64,000 bases of DNA from Fasciola hepatica (GCA_948099385.1 CANUEZ040000020.1:3876501-3940500), one strand, 5' to 3'. Positions 12,605 through 25,020 are shown, counted from the stretch's first letter. Program-made: numbers and translations. The notes: a model not told the origin generated them from the sequence alone.

Positions 12605-14110
12605 ATGGTCCAGCCTCCAACTTCTGAAGAATCTTCACCTCCGCCAACACCCGAGTCCTACCGCCACAGCAATACCAAACTCCTGCGCCTGACTTCAGTA
12701 AGTCGCGCACCACGGCACCGAATTTTTATTCTGCCGGTTCTACTGGAAGCTGAACCAGTATTCAGGGGAATATCGCACCTGCGATCCTTGTCACGTGCCT
12801 CAAATCCTGACGCAATGCTAGTACCTGAAACCTGGCTTACCGAAGATGAGTCGCTGGACATTTTCGCATAGCTTGCAACGGTTGTTTCTTCAACATTCTC
12901 CAATTTACGGGTGGCCGTAGCTGCTTAGTAGATGTTGAGCTTTCTGTCTACACCAGCTCCGCTGAGCACCCAACTTTGACCTTAATGAAGACTCAACACG
13001 GTTATTTATCTGCCCCTGAAACCAGGTCTTTCTCCCAATCAGCTTCTACAGCCTCCTTTGCCCAGCCCCTCCCAACGGTATCCCTGTCGTTGAGGCCTTC
13101 CATGCTGCACTTGACCACCCTGCCGGTGCAGGTCTCACTGAAGGCAACCTCAGCCTCCCCCAAGTCCTCTGGTATTCTCACACTAGCCTCCTGCCTTAGC
13201 CGTCCTCCTTTGCTGTGTTGACTTTGGCGGAGGGATTCAATATGTCCGCCTATTAGGGGGAGCAAGGTCTTGAAATCAGGCTTCCTGATCGACTTACCCA
13301 GTGCTATTACTCAGGTGACCGATCACTTCCAGGGAAGTGACCACCGTATTTTTTCGCGTGAGTTCGATTGCCACCCCCCCCCCTCCGCAAACTCAATCAT
13401 CCCCCAGAGCCTAATTTTATTTCCTGTAACGTTGGTCTGTGTCCGAAGACAATCTGCTCCTTCATAGTGAATGGTTTCTTTCTTCCTCCCGAGCCACAAT
13501 CTGCGGCTAAATGTCTCTCTACCCCAGTCTGTTACACTGCCTAAATTCCGCTAACCTGTGCGCTGTTCCGCGCTCTTGGTCCCGTAACCCGCCCCTGTCT
13601 CTGCCAGAGCTTAGGCTGGAAAGGCCTAAACTCACGTACACCAGATTTTGTGACTTCACGACTATCCTGTGCACCAACCAACTACGTTCGGAACGCCTTT
13701 GCAGGGCCATATTTCATTAGGCACCTCGAGAACTAACTGCTGTATGGCATTCCAACGAAAGCTGGCCACTTGCCCAACTTTCATAGCAAAAGGCCCAGTC
13801 GACCGACAGATGCCCCACCTTAATTCTCCATCTGCGGTTTGTCCGACTTTATTATCCCAGCAGCAATTTATGATGCCTTGAAAGCTCGTTTTACCTCATG
13901 CCCATTTCCAGCATGTTAAACTCTGCACCCTCCGTTCCCCTCGTCCATTCAGCCTCGCTTTACTTGATGATTTCTCTCTCTCTGATATCTACATATTAGT
14001 CTTCTTGATTGAACCTTCATTCAAAGGAGTCCCTGATGGTCCTTCGATGGCTCCCTTTCTTTTCGGTATCCATGACCTGCCTTTGCTTGTGCTCGATTAC
14101 TTTAAAATCC
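12605..14110 (+). pseudogene. Degenerate LINE ORF2: endonuclease and RT pieces
   Basis: The frame at 12605-12871 contains HLRSLSRASNPDAMLVPETWL, the start of an APE-type endonuclease (the catalytic Glu is in ETWL). After a frameshift the plus strand gives GGRSCLVDVELSVYTSS, matching the region of this domain that normally reads GGGCLIYCR. Near 13300-13365 it has ITQVTDHFQGSDHRIFS, the C-terminal S-D-H of the endonuclease. Near 14020-14075 it reads GVPDGPSMAPFLFGIHDLPL, the RT block normally VPQGSVLGPLLF..YINDL. Between these the frame is shredded by shifts and stops, and no catalytic DD pair was found. It is an ancient plus-strand relative of the intact element at 43.3 kb. Confidence 0.7.
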
Positions 14111-17100
14111 TCCGCGCGACGCAGTCTCTTGCCCCCCAAAGAGGAAAGCCTCCACCTCGACTCATCGTTTCAAAAAGAGCCGGCGACAAGACCCGGATAT
14201 CTATCGGCCCCATAACCACAACCAAGTTGTCTGCGAAGTCATGAAAATAGTAGGTGAAACGTCCTTGTCTTTACCTGACCAACGGTTTGCTGAGCCCTGT
14301 TCAGCATGGGTTTTTGACTTCTGGCTCTTGTTTCTTCTTGCCAACTGGACTCTCTTAACGTCTTATCATTCGTATTTGGTGCTGGAGACTCTACAATAAT
14401 CCCACATCTGGACATGCCTAAGCCTTCAGCCATGTTCCCTAAAAATACCTGAAGGCTAAAATTCAAATTTTTGGTATTACGGATCATTTGACATGGATAC
14501 CACCACGTCTATCCCCCAGGTCTCAAGGTGCGATGGTCACTAGTCCTCGGCCAAATTCACTATCAGAGGAGTTACCCGAGTTATCACCTTAGGCTCATAG
14601 TTGTCCCGCATTTATAACTGTGACATCTTGGCCGCTATCTGCCACGGCACCCCATTCGCCTCTTCCGAAGGCACTGGGATAGAGCGTCCTTTCCACCCCG
14701 ACCACCCATCTGCAACATTCTGCAACACTTATGATAACCCGTCTCCCCCGGCAGCTGGTGTTCATCATGGTTCATGAAATTTCCCGCTGACAAATAATTC
14801 CTCTTAGCTCTTGTATACGCCTTACGGCCCCAAAAAACCACTCTCGAAAGCCATTCTCTCCCAGTCTTATCCCCCTTCAAATACCTAGGGATACAATACT
14901 CCGGCTCTTTTGGCTTCTCTGAGCGAGCGTCTTCTAGATCACCAAACTAGGTAAACCTTGGGCCTGATCCATCGACGCCCATTACTCCGTGGCTCCCATC
15001 CATCCATGTGTCTCTTTCTTGTTCGACCAGCACCAGAGTGCTTCCAGCTCACCAGTCGACTGCGCTCCTCGGTAAAAGCCCTTGAGGATGCTAATCTTGT
15101 TTCCACCAAGAAGCTTCTGGGTCTTTCTACGCCCTTAACTCACCACTAACGCTGCAGACTCCTTCGCGTTCAGCCTTTGGACTCTTTGCTTGAGGCTGGA
15201 TCTGGAGCTTTCTTTCACGACAGTCCACCATCAAGCCCATACTTCCAGCCATATTTATTTTGCCGCCACTACCTCCTATGACACTGTGCATTTTCTCTAC
15301 AGGTTCCATTATCCAACCTTGGATCAGATCCTCTTAACGGTCCATAAAGTTACGTTGTTGGCAAATGAAGTCATCTTTGACTTGGGATTTGGGAGGAGCA
15401 TCACGCCCTGATCTGCCTTCCCGATTTTTATACGTGCCACCGCAGCCATTCACCCACTGATGTTCTCATCGCTGTTTCTGACTGAACCTTGAAACAATCC
15501 GTGCTCCTATTTCTTCACCAACGGTTCTTCTTCCAATTAAGCGACCCTTCTGGCAGTTCCTATTCTGCCGACCTCAACTCCCTGCATTTCTAGTACCCTC
15601 CAACAATCCATAACCTCCCACTCCCCCCTAAATAAATACATGAATCTACCGATAAGATTCCCTGCCCTGCTATTGCTGCCTGCCACTGTTTCTCTACTAG
15701 GAGTCTCCCAGACTATTTCCTTTTTCCCTTTCCAGTTTTCTGCCCGCGGGTTAAAAACTTTATATGAATTTCTGTAGCTCTGGATTCCGTGCCGGCTTGA
15801 TCCCCGTTTCTTGCATCTGAATATCATTTTGCAAAATGTACTTCACCTCAGGTCCCCTGCGACGCAGTCACTTGTTCTGGAATATTACAGTTCCGTCGCC
15901 TACTTTATGCTCTCCAAGTAAGCCAACCTTCATTCACACGAGCATAACCCAACGGTACGGAGCGCGATTAAACAAATCTCTTTGGCTGACGCATATCTAG
16001 CTTGCAGAGATGCCGCGGAGTATTAAAGCTGATGGATCGCACCTCCTGTGTTCATTTTGCGAAGTGTCTTATGGACTGGGTATCAGGTGAACGGTCAGCC
16101 CCATGCACTAGCAACGATCGTGGACTGCACACCTCCACTATCATCATTCGGCCGTTTTATCACCATTCTAATGGCCTACCGTCTTCATCGCCTCGTCATT
16201 TTACACATACCCAACCATTTCGTCCTCACCCCCATCGTTTTACACCTTGGCGGTTGCAGCTAAAAGCTTTTGGCACTGCCTCTTTCGTCTTCTCTGCGCT
16301 CTCACTGAAATTCTTGTTTTTCCCCTCCACCTAAGACTCATAGTCCATAACTCTACTCCGCGGCCACCACATTTTTCTCATAAACCCAACAGCTGGCATT
16401 CGTAAACCCTCACTGTTAACCCCTTGGAGTATCCTTCCCCACCCTCCCTCCTTGCGTTGCGAGCCAGCTCCCACCAATCCTATTCTCGGGCATGTCCACC
16501 ATGTCAGAACTCGTAGTCTGCACCTTTTCATCTTTCACAGCCACATTCATTATAGATACATATCCCCACCAGACACAAGTCTGTCGGTTCTGGCGACCTT
16601 CCCGAAGCGCCTCTTTTGTTTGCCTCCTGTTGGAGCCTTCTGGCTCGCACCATCTGTCCAACTGCCTGATAGTGAGAAGCTCTCCAGCTTCGTTGTTCCG
16701 ACTTTGTTGGGTATATTCTTCCCTGCTCACTGCTCATCTGCAGACTCACCCGAACTGATGCTTCCTTTCTCCTTCTTGGCACTGAGATTAATTAGTCGTT
16801 ATACTTCTAGTTTTATCCAGCCATTCATTTCATCTTTCCTCCTCTGCATACTTTCCGCTACGTCTGTCATCGTTTGTGCTCCGCAGGTTGGCCTGCCTCC
16901 TGATCTTTCTACCTTGAGTGAATAAGTTATACCTGTCAAAAAAATTTACTGTAAGCTTTCCGCGGAATTTTAAACCTACGGATCTATCCCCACCCGCCTT
17001 CTTGAATCATTCCCATTTTCCTCATTTTCTACATGATTGTCATTGCAGTCTCTATATTTTTGTACCCAATTTTGCTTCAGTGTAATACCCACCCTGCATT

Positions 17101-19129
17101 ACTCAGCTTTTCTCTTCAGTTATTTACTTTATCATTGTCTTGCGGCCCTTTTCCTGGTGCGTGTTTGTTTCCAAAATTTTTGTACCACATTTACGTTACT
17201 CCAAATTTCCTGAAAAATTTCAATAACTTATTCATCTTCCTCGGTCCGTCGAGCTCTCTCTTAGCTCCACTATAGGTCTTTTGTTCTGACCTCGATCCTC
17301 CTTCGCAGCGTACAAGGGCATTGTATTACCCCAAAATTCTAACCTACTCCTTTTTATGTAAGACATTTCATTCCAAGCCCTCTTTCTTTAGCCCAAATTT
17401 TCCATTATAGTTATAAATTGTTTTATACTCATTTTTTGGTTTGAGCAGCCTCGCGTTGGTTCCTGCGAATTCCAAAGTCTGCCTTAATTTGTGTGACTAA
17501 AGCCATCACATTTCGAGATAGGGTAAGTCAATCGGGGCAGCATACAAAGTGATTTAGCGTGAGTGGTCCAAAATGAGGCAAAATTTGCCGAAGCGACGAG
17601 GTTTGACGCAGATAGGAATAGCAACCTAAGAAAATAAAGGCACTAGTTGCAGTTTGGAAGTGGCAGAAGCTGCCGTCGATCGGCTTTACGCGGGGAAATG
17701 GTGGACGACGGCCGACTGTGGGTCAGAATTTGTCAGCTGTCATGGGAAAAGGCAAAACTAAAACTCCACTCATCTAATGAGTTTGATGTCAGAGCTTTCA
17801 ATAATTTAGGGATGTGACATGGCGAGGCGAGACCCACATATGCAACTGGTAATGGGAGTAGGGAAGTGACTGGTAATGTCCGTATAAGGTGAGAGCCCCC
17901 TTTGTGCATTGTTAAGATGATGACGACGCAGTAATGTTATTCAAACATAGACTGGTGATGCGGGCAGGGTTTGATCCGGTAGTTACCGGAGAATGTAAGA
18001 GATTTAATTACTTCAACAGGAAAGTTGTTCTGATGCCCGATGACAGGCTTGGGGCTGATTTGGTGTGCGCCGTGGAAAGTGGCTCTTGGGTGAGTTTCGC
18101 CGTATTTTTTTAGCATGGCAGAAGCCAGCACGGTACAATGAGGTGTAATACTTAGTTGAGGTGAGTCCATCCCGAACTTCCAACAAATTATCAACCAAAG
18201 CCGTCCAATGGGCCACAACTGAATATTGTGGACTTGTAAAGACAGGGGTAGTCCTAGTCTGGGGTTGGTTCCAGCTGTGGGTTATGGTGGCCGAGAAGTC
18301 CTTCTGCCGTGTGTGTGAGTTAAATCTTTGAAAATTGGAATCGCCTAACCAATTACGGCCGTTATATGGTCACAGCGGAGCCTTGGTGCCGCAGCCCGTC
18401 TGTTTCAACCAAAAACCCATAAAACCTACGGAAAATGAACCCGAATTTCCAGAAGGAAACTTCGACCCTTAGAAGAACTACCATAACTGTTCGCGAAATA
18501 CAGGAAAACAGGTCTGATGACCGATGCAGGCATATTCGTGCCGGCCACAAACCTCTGCAAATGTAGGATGAGGCCAGGCCTTTAAATGCGGCAGACGGAT
18601 TTACTTGCAAACATGCAAAGAATTAGGTTCATTACTTACCAACTAGGCGTGCCTATCAGTTCTCACACTCGTCTCATTGTGTTACAGCAATCGGTCGGCT
18701 CCCCCGCGACTTCCTTAGTACTTGCGGCAGAAACATTTAAGTCTAACTTCGGCTCTTTTCTGAACGCTGCTTCTACTGTCGTGCATCCAGTGATCCTTAA
18801 AATTCCGCCACGGGGACACTCACAAATCTCTTTCACTTACGAATACAAATAGTTGCATGGCATTATTATGCAGAGTTCTTACAGCATTGAGTGTATCGAT
18901 GCACAAATACCTGAAGGCACAGCTGAGATTGTGACGTTTCCCCACATTTCAACCCCATCCCAGAAGTCGGGAAAGTGGGGTCTTCCCCAAGAGTTGAAAA
19001 AAGGCATTACCAGCTCCAGTTTTTGAAAAAGGAAACCCTCAGCTACAGGTAAGATGTTCACTGAATCATCTCACTAACACACACAACAAGGACTTCAAAA
19101 GCACTCTCAAATAAGTCGTTCTTGATCAC
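14111..19129. other. Unassigned, pyrimidine-rich on the plus strand to about 17.4 kb
   Basis: The plus strand is strikingly C/T-rich through about 17.4 kb, as in the LINE region before it and the region downstream of the intact LINE. Frames at 16002-16334 and 16452-16925 are open but carry no motif. They could be a second eroded ORF1 region or 3' sequence of the LINE. From about 17.5 kb the skew disappears. Nothing in 17.5-19.1 kb was recognised. Confidence 0.35.
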
Positions 19130-19325
19130 CCTCAAGGGCAAGGAATACATAGCGCTCCGCAGCACGGTTTCCTACACCCGAGATCTTGCACTACAAATAT
19201 GCTCACAGTGATGGGCGAACTGGCGCAATCATTTGATGACCAAAGGATATACAAAGCTATCTACATAAGCCTCGCCAAAGCTTTTGATATCGACCCCATG
19301 AACAACTCCGAGTCAAGTTAAGGGG
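19130..19325 (+). pseudogene. LINE RT palm fragment cut off by a repeat
   Basis: The plus strand reads QHGFLHPRSC, then a short helix region, then YISLAKAFD and, after a frameshift, PHEQLRVKLRG. These are consecutive RT blocks (GFxxxRSC; LDFSKAFDTVPHxxLxxKL). The RT frame stops making sense at 19326, where the ~500-bp repeat arm starts. The first palm aspartate is present in KAFD, but the domain is only about 65 codons long. A remnant of a plus-strand LINE. Confidence 0.75.
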
Positions 19326-19841
19326 TGTGACGTCCAAAACGCACAGGCCCTGGTCCGGGTGAAGTATGATCAACGAATCGATGCCCGATTAACTGAATAA
19401 CAAGCTTCACTCGTTCTGGATAGTACCTTGGAGCCTCAAGGCAAAGCGCAGCCCGAATCAATACAGAACCCGAATGGAAAGCGCAACTGCTCTGCAAATT
19501 TTACGTTACTATTCATGATTCAAAAATATAGGTACGAGGATCATGCTTTTGACAGTGAGCTTCAGCCAATATCCAGCCGAAAGGTGGTCAAAATCAGGGC
19601 AAAATTCTGTGCAAAGAGAGTGGCTGACCCAAAATAAAGGAACGGGAAGTAGCGATTCTGTGGTTGAAGGAGGCGGAATAAGTTCTTCACGTCAATCAGG
19701 CCAAACAAGCAAATTCCCGAGGGTGGCAGCCAAAAATTAACGTGAACGAACTGATCGTCTATGATTCATTAACGTGAAACCAAAAGCAAAACCGAACCGT
19801 AGTGAAACAAAACTGTCTCGAGGCAGTAGGCTATCATCACA
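19326..19841 (+). repeat. ~500-bp repeat, left arm of an inverted pair
   Basis: Starts TGTGACGTCC immediately after LINE RT sequence. It is almost identical (about six visible mismatches over roughly 490 bp) to the reverse complement of 22955-23466. The frames in it (19428-19637, 19543-19740) recur in the other arm with at most one changed residue, which simply reflects the DNA identity. The TG start and a possible CA end near 19841 would suit a solo LTR of another LTR family (for example Ty3/gypsy), but no PBS, polypurine tract or target duplication was found. It could also be a terminal inverted repeat or a non-autonomous element. Exact right edge uncertain by about 15 bp. Confidence 0.8.
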
Positions 19842-21468
19842 TCGAGAATCGAGAAATATCCTTCTATTGTATTCTAACCATTATGTGCCTGTACTGAACC
19901 TCCTATCTCGGCCTTCGGCGTCCTATTACTCTAGCGTATTTACGATTTTCTACTCCGTGGAATGTCCTGCACAAATTGAACGTGCACCATCACATGTGTC
20001 TAGGTGGAGTCAGAGGTCCATGACATCAACAATAATGGTATCCCAATGACGGCCTTACTCACATTATTTTGCCCCTTCGATTTTCTCCACACGCCCTTTA
20101 GTCTCCAAAATGAGCAGCAAGCTTTTCAGATATGGTTCACACATAATTTGACGATATTTTCGTCTTTTACGTAACCCTGGGCTTCCACACTCTGCATTCG
20201 TGAACACTTGAAAGTGTCTTAAGGTAGGCAGACCATCAACGATTGGCGAAGAAAGTGTTTTTCTAGGTCATTTGATATTATGCAGGGGTAGTCACTGCTG
20301 GCTGTACACGTAAACTTTACTATTTCTTTGTGTCCACGCAAAGCAAGACCGTAAACCTGTGCGCGAGACATAAAGTATCACGATGCGCCAGATGCCATGT
20401 CCACCTTTCGATTCTGTGGTATCCTGTGCACAATAACACTTTGAAAACCCAAAAAATATGAATTGTGGCGTCGCCCAGGAAAATTTTATTATGAATTTAG
20501 CTGACGTAGGACTTTTGCATCTGAACTTCGCCCCCACAGAATGTGAGTTTTTCTAGCGTTTGAAACTGTCCTACTAAAAGTGAAGAGATCCTTAAAAACT
20601 GCATCTCTGACTTCATTCACGGAGGTGCATATTTGTATATACCCCAAAATGATATTTGAGTAGTGTCTGAGATGGATGAAACTTTTTTGGCCAGCTGCTT
20701 TCTGAATTCCACATTTAACACAAAATACTCAAGTCATCTGATCACCCCTGAACTCGGAAGCACCAAAATCAAGTTTAGCTCTTATTAGAGCTTATCAGTC
20801 GTCCATATCCTCGGCCGCACCCAGGGTTTCAGACCAGGCCTTTTAATCTCGAACGCGTGTTTTTCCAGTGCACCACACAGCTCTCGTCCGGGCTGGTCCG
20901 AGTCACCGGGTTGAGTCTATTCAGATTTCGTTTGAGTACCGGAAAAAATATGCCGCAATTGCAACAAAGACTGCCATTTCAGGGCGACAAAACACTTCCG
21001 AGCACAAAAACTGCTTTTAAAGGGAATTAAGTTGTCTTGAGGTAATTCACGAGTACGGAGCTTGAGATCGTTGTGGCAAGCGAAAGAAAGAAACTGGAAA
21101 ACATGGGATGGGAATAAAGCAAAACAACAAGAATTCATCGATTAGAGAATGAGAGAGTACATAAACACAAGCCTGCTCATGTTTATTTACACATGTTCGT
21201 TCTCTTCCATTTACTCTGGAGACAATACTCTTTAGATTGTTCGGAGCACGACAACTCGAAAAACCGAGCTTAAGCTAGTTCCCTTTCAACTTCCCACCTC
21301 CTTATTTTTGGTTATATTTTTAAACTGGTGGAAGGAAGAGGAAAATACGACTCAAATTTTTGACTGATGAGGAGGCAGAATGATACGCAGGTAGGGATTA
21401 GTTGGGGATTATACAAGATTTAGCCCCAGGGAACGATTCCAGCAAGCCTCAACGACTTCTTCGGGTGA
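19842..21468. other. Unassigned sequence within the inverted-repeat pair
   Basis: Apart from the degenerate SINE at 20760-20900, nothing was recognised. Minus-strand frames at 20292-20537 and 20917-21138 are open but carry no familiar motif. Confidence 0.35.
20760..20900 (-). repeat. Degenerate tRNA-derived SINE
   Basis: The minus strand aligns with the SINE at 24820-25020: a box-B-like stretch (plus strand CCAGGGTTTCAGACC near 20820), then CCGAGGATATGGACGAC, then CTAATAAGAGCTAAA. The box A region is decayed. Similarity continues beyond the SINE 5' end (GCTGGTCCGAGTCACC near 20895 versus GCTGATTCAAATCACC near 25027), so a longer repeat unit may be shared. Confidence 0.6.
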
Positions 21469-21841
21469 TGCAAAGGCCAGCTGTGAAAAATCATCCCCAT
21501 AAACACTGCCATTTCATGTTTCCTTGACATCACCCGTTCATATGCACTATTTGCGTGTTTTTATGCACTGTACGTTTTCACCAACCAAAGTCCGTTTGCT
21601 CGCGTCCAACGCGCAACTCGGTCATATCTTATTTTTGACTTGCGTGACGCACGTGCTTCTTTCACGCATGCTGCAATTTGATTCTCGTTTTCTGAGACCC
21701 TTTGATCGCGCAATTGAGGTTTGTATCTATTTTATGCCATTGCTCACTTGTTAACCTAGTAAAGTGGAATTTCACGGGTAATCGCGTTCTGATTTTTGGA
21801 TCCGTTGAGAATTTAGGCACGCATATTTCAAAGGCCTATAA
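21469..21841 (+). repeat. Solo BEL-type LTR
   Basis: About 373 bp aligning end to end with the LTRs at 6266-6636 and (reversed) 37397-37773. Shared blocks are the start TGCAAAGGCCAGCTGTG, then ACATCACCCGTTCATATGC, GACGCACGTGCTTCT, TTCTCGTTTTCTGAG, AATTGAGGTTTGTA, GATCCGTTGAGAATTTAGGC and a final TTTCAAAGG. No gag or pol is attached on either side. The terminal TG is visible but the CA end is eroded, and no target duplication was found. Confidence 0.75.
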
Positions 21842-21901
21842 GAGATGATGAACTTAATATATTTTGTGGAAGAACTTTAGACAAAGATGGGGTTCTGGTG
21901 T

Positions 21902-22800
21902 TTACGTCTGGCACTCAAGTGTGCTCTGACGGTGCCCAAATAATCTCTCACTATGCCCACACAGACTTTCTGGGCTTAGACGAGCAAAACGCCTGTCCAC
22001 TTTATTTGCAGGGAATAGGTTTTGCATAAGGAAAAGATCTAGTTTAAATCTTACTTTAAAAGGATAAAGATCTGATTCAGTCAGACTAGCTGGGTAAGAG
22101 GCGTGTTGTAGGCCGTGCGCTGTATCTTTTGCCCTCCGCTTGGTGAGTTGCACTAGGTCCCAACCAGTGATAGGACACGTGTGCACCACTTGACAGCCAT
22201 ATTCTGGCACAGGTCGGACTTTCCACATGGAAGATGGGATTCATCTTCTGGAATAATAAAGTAGAAAAGCTCAATTGTATAGAAAATTTGGAAGCCACAT
22301 TTGCTGGGCCTTCCTCAGTGAGGAGAAAGGGAAGGGTTATTATAAAGCCCAAATCCTAGAATTTGGTGCCAACCTACATTTGGATTTGAGCGCTACTGTT
22401 GACCAAGAATAGGCGGTCGGGAGTTCTGCCAAGTTCCAATGGGACACAGCTGTCGTCATCGATTTGCGGGCCCCGTTTAAAGGACCTACATTTTGCTGCA
22501 ACCATGGCCGACTGCACGTGTATATGGTCTGATCCCCATTTTACCAAGTTGTCATCATGCGTCGCCATGTTGACAGAGGTGACTTTAGGCAGGTCATTAC
22601 CATAAATAAAAGGGGGGCCTAGTACTGGTCCTTGAAGAGCTCCGATGGAGACCGGGGACAAGGAGGGGTAGGGTGGCCCAGTTCTAACCACGAGGAATCG
22701 TTCTGTAATAGGGCTTCGGTTAACTGAAAGTAGCTGGCCAAAAATGCCATTACCCCTGAAACTTCAATGTTGATTGAGAATTCCTCACCTGCTTACCTTC
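21902..22800 (-). pseudogene. LINE RT palm to C-terminus remnant
   Basis: The minus strand carries a degenerate RT in two frames. Near 22740-22550 it reads RTGPPYPSLSPVSIGALQGP, then VLGPPFIYGNDL, then MATHDDNLVKWGS, which is the catalytic block (normally FADD) with the aspartate pair degraded. After a gap, 22228-21902 reads VRPVPEYGCQVVHTC, then LVQLTKRRAKDTAHG and LYPFKVRFKLDLFL, the usual LINE tail after RT. The segment lies between the two inverted-repeat arms. A repeat arm is found just where the upstream RT blocks are expected. Confidence 0.78.
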
Positions 22801-22954
22801 ATATACTCCCTGACTAACTTTGGACTGCCTTCTCCTACTTTATTTTCTGTGACGCTGTTTTGTGGATGAAAAGTGATCCAAACTCCATGCGCTTAATTTT
22901 TCGTTCCGTGATCGTGGCTTCTACCTGAGATGCGTTCCCGGACAGTTGGTACCG

Positions 22955-23466
22955 TGGTGAGAAGCACTGCTCAAGGCAGTTTTGTTTCATTACGGTTCGG
23001 TTTTGCTTTTGGTTTCACGTTAATGAATCGTAGACGATCAGTTCGTTCACGTTAATTTTTGGCTGCCACCCTCGGGAATTTGCTTGTTTGGCCCGATTGA
23101 CGTGAAGAACTTATTCCGCCTCCTTCAACCACAGAATCGCTACTTCCCGTTCCTTTATTTTGGGTCAGCCACTCTCTTTGCACAGAATTTTGCCCTGATT
23201 TTGACCACCTTTCGGCTGGATATTGGCTGAAGCTCACTGTCAAAAGCATGATCCTCGTACCTATATTTTTGAATCATGAATAGTAACGTAAAATTTGCAG
23301 CGCAGTTGCGCTTTCCATTCGGGTTCTGTATTGATTCGGGCTGCGCTTTGCCTTGAGGCTCCAAGGTACTATCCAGAACGAGTGAAGCTTGTTATTCAGT
23401 TAATCGAGCATCGATTCGTTGATCATACTTCACCCGGACCAGGGCCTGTGCGTTTTGGACGTCACA
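22955..23466 (-). repeat. ~500-bp repeat, right arm of an inverted pair
   Basis: Reverse complement of the arm at 19326-19841. Differences seen include single substitutions at the equivalents of 19387, 19491, 19697, 19766 and 19801. On the minus strand it too is preceded by a short LINE-RT-like stretch (HEKLLVELRS), matching PHEQLRVKLRG at the left arm, but that flank differs at about 7 of 32 bases while the arm itself is about 99% identical. The low-coordinate edge is uncertain by about 15 bp. Confidence 0.8.
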
Positions 23467-24819
23467 CTCCTTAACTCGACCAGGAGTTTTTCATGGTACG
23501 CTGTGTACCGGCGTATTAAGTGCAGCCATTTATAGTGCAAATCTTGTCGACTCATGTGGCCGCATGTCCCCAAGCTTCAATATTCAATGTTTCTCTTGAA
23601 TGTGCTTGAGGTATCTGTCTGCTGCAGCGGACTCGGGGGCGACTGCGAAGGGAAATGTCTCTATTGGCCTTGTGTCACCAGTTTAACGCCGAAGTGTTCG
23701 TCCGTAAAATGAATAACCCACGAAACATCGTGCGGTTTTGATGTCGGGTAAAGTGGGTGACCATGACCCGGTGAAGTTTGTCGGTAATAATAAATTCCCA
23801 TGTTATTAGCGCTTACTTTTATTCTTTATCTGTGTCTTATTACAGCGATGAACCCAATGATCGCTAAATGAGGCACCCCGTGGGAAGATGTCGAATGCTA
23901 CTTGCCTGTTTGCGGGTTTCGGACAAGAATTTTTTTTCATGGCGCTCCCCCAGTTATACAAAATATGCGAATATGAGCGTGAAGGCTTGAAACGACCGCC
24001 GCCCACTCCAGTAAACTTACTCATTTCGCTGGCACTCTGTTGGAAAGTGTAGGTCCAGGGGCTCTTACTCCCTGCCACCGTGGCAACGACGGTACCAAAA
24101 TATGGCGAGGTTAACATAGCCCCTCTGCAATGAAAGGTTGGGACGTTTTTTTGCGGCACCCGGCGTTTCATGGCGAAATGCTGCGCGTTCACGAGATGAG
24201 TGGTAGATAGGCGTGTCAGTAACTACGATAATGATTTGATAGATTCTTCGCTATCAGTCAGAAAACCAATGTTACGAGCCACAAAGTTTTCATTTCAAGT
24301 ATCAGAGCAGGGAACAGAGCTAGGAGTGACCTCGGAAAACACACAAGATCATGATCTTTATTGGATATCAGGCTGGAGCAGCTTGGTTCTGGGCGGTAAA
24401 ACTAGGCTCTAACAATGGCCGCCACTGGGAATGGTGGCCGACAGAAACTGGAATACTTTCAACACTTCGACTTGCACATAGGCAGTGTCAACAGCACGGC
24501 TTGCAGCTACCACTCGCACGAAACATACTCAAGCAAAGGCAGGAGAGTTCTCGGATGATCATAAGAACAAGAAAGCCCCTGCCAATTTGTGGTGCTTTCT
24601 TTGCGGACTAAAACGACAGAATGAAATGTAAAAGAGAAGAACGCGAACAATAAGGCAAGTAACCTTCCTGGGTTACTCACTACTTGTGTACTTCTCTCCC
24701 AAGAAAGTATACACAATGTTTGACCCTCTTTAGGAGTTGCAGTTCCCCAAAGAAGTGTCAAGGCCCTCTAGAGATGGTCTGACCTACAGGCCACACCGAT
24801 CCGACCCGAAAAGTGCGGA
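23467..24819. other. Unassigned, with a 128-codon minus-strand open frame
   Basis: The minus-strand frame 24192-23806 is the longest here. It has a Gly-rich patch (FTGVGGGRFKPSRS) and a Lys-rich tail but matches no family I recognise. Nothing indicates splice sites or a partner frame. It could be a fragment of an unknown repeat or chance. Confidence 0.3.
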
Positions 24820-25020
24820 CTTTTGAGCGCAGAAAAACAGTCCAGCGAAGTTGTATACATAACCTAAGGTCATCCGACCAACCTGCTCTCGGACGCACCA
24901 GACTCGAGTTTTGCTCTTGCTAGAGCTGATCAGTGGTGCATATCCTCCGCCGCATCCAGGGTTTGAACCCGGGCTCTTCCATCTCGAAGGCGTGTGTTGC
25001 CACCGCGCCACCCCGCTCCC
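24820..25020 (-). repeat. tRNA-derived SINE with Pol III boxes
   Basis: Read on the minus strand from 25020, the sequence starts GGGAGCGGGGTGGCGCGGTGG and holds a box A (TGGCGCGGTGG, 25010-25000) and a box B (GGTTCAAACCC, 24969-24959) about 30 bp apart, the spacing of an internal Pol III promoter. The downstream body (GATGCGGCGGAGGATATGC, then AGCTCTAGCAAGAGC) is not tRNA-like and is shared with copies at 20.8 and 25.2 kb. SINEs are moved by a LINE's proteins; no tail shared with a LINE of this window was found. It is not a tRNA gene: no cloverleaf with anticodon arm is apparent. Confidence 0.75.

Noticed and set aside
13374..13383. Short C run as a regulatory element
   Set aside because: Simple homopolymer inside a decayed LINE endonuclease region; no reason to see a function.
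19326..23466. A DNA transposon bounded by 500-bp terminal inverted repeats
   Set aside because: The interior holds a solo BEL LTR and a LINE remnant and no transposase was found; both arms also continue into LINE-like flanks. Kept as an inverted repeat of unknown kind.
23806..24192. Minus-strand 128-codon frame as a host gene
   Set aside because: No recognisable domain, partner exon or splice signal; left as unassigned.
24959..25010. Possible tRNA gene
   Set aside because: Box A and box B are present but the body does not form a cloverleaf with an anticodon arm and is shared with dispersed copies, so SINE is the better call.
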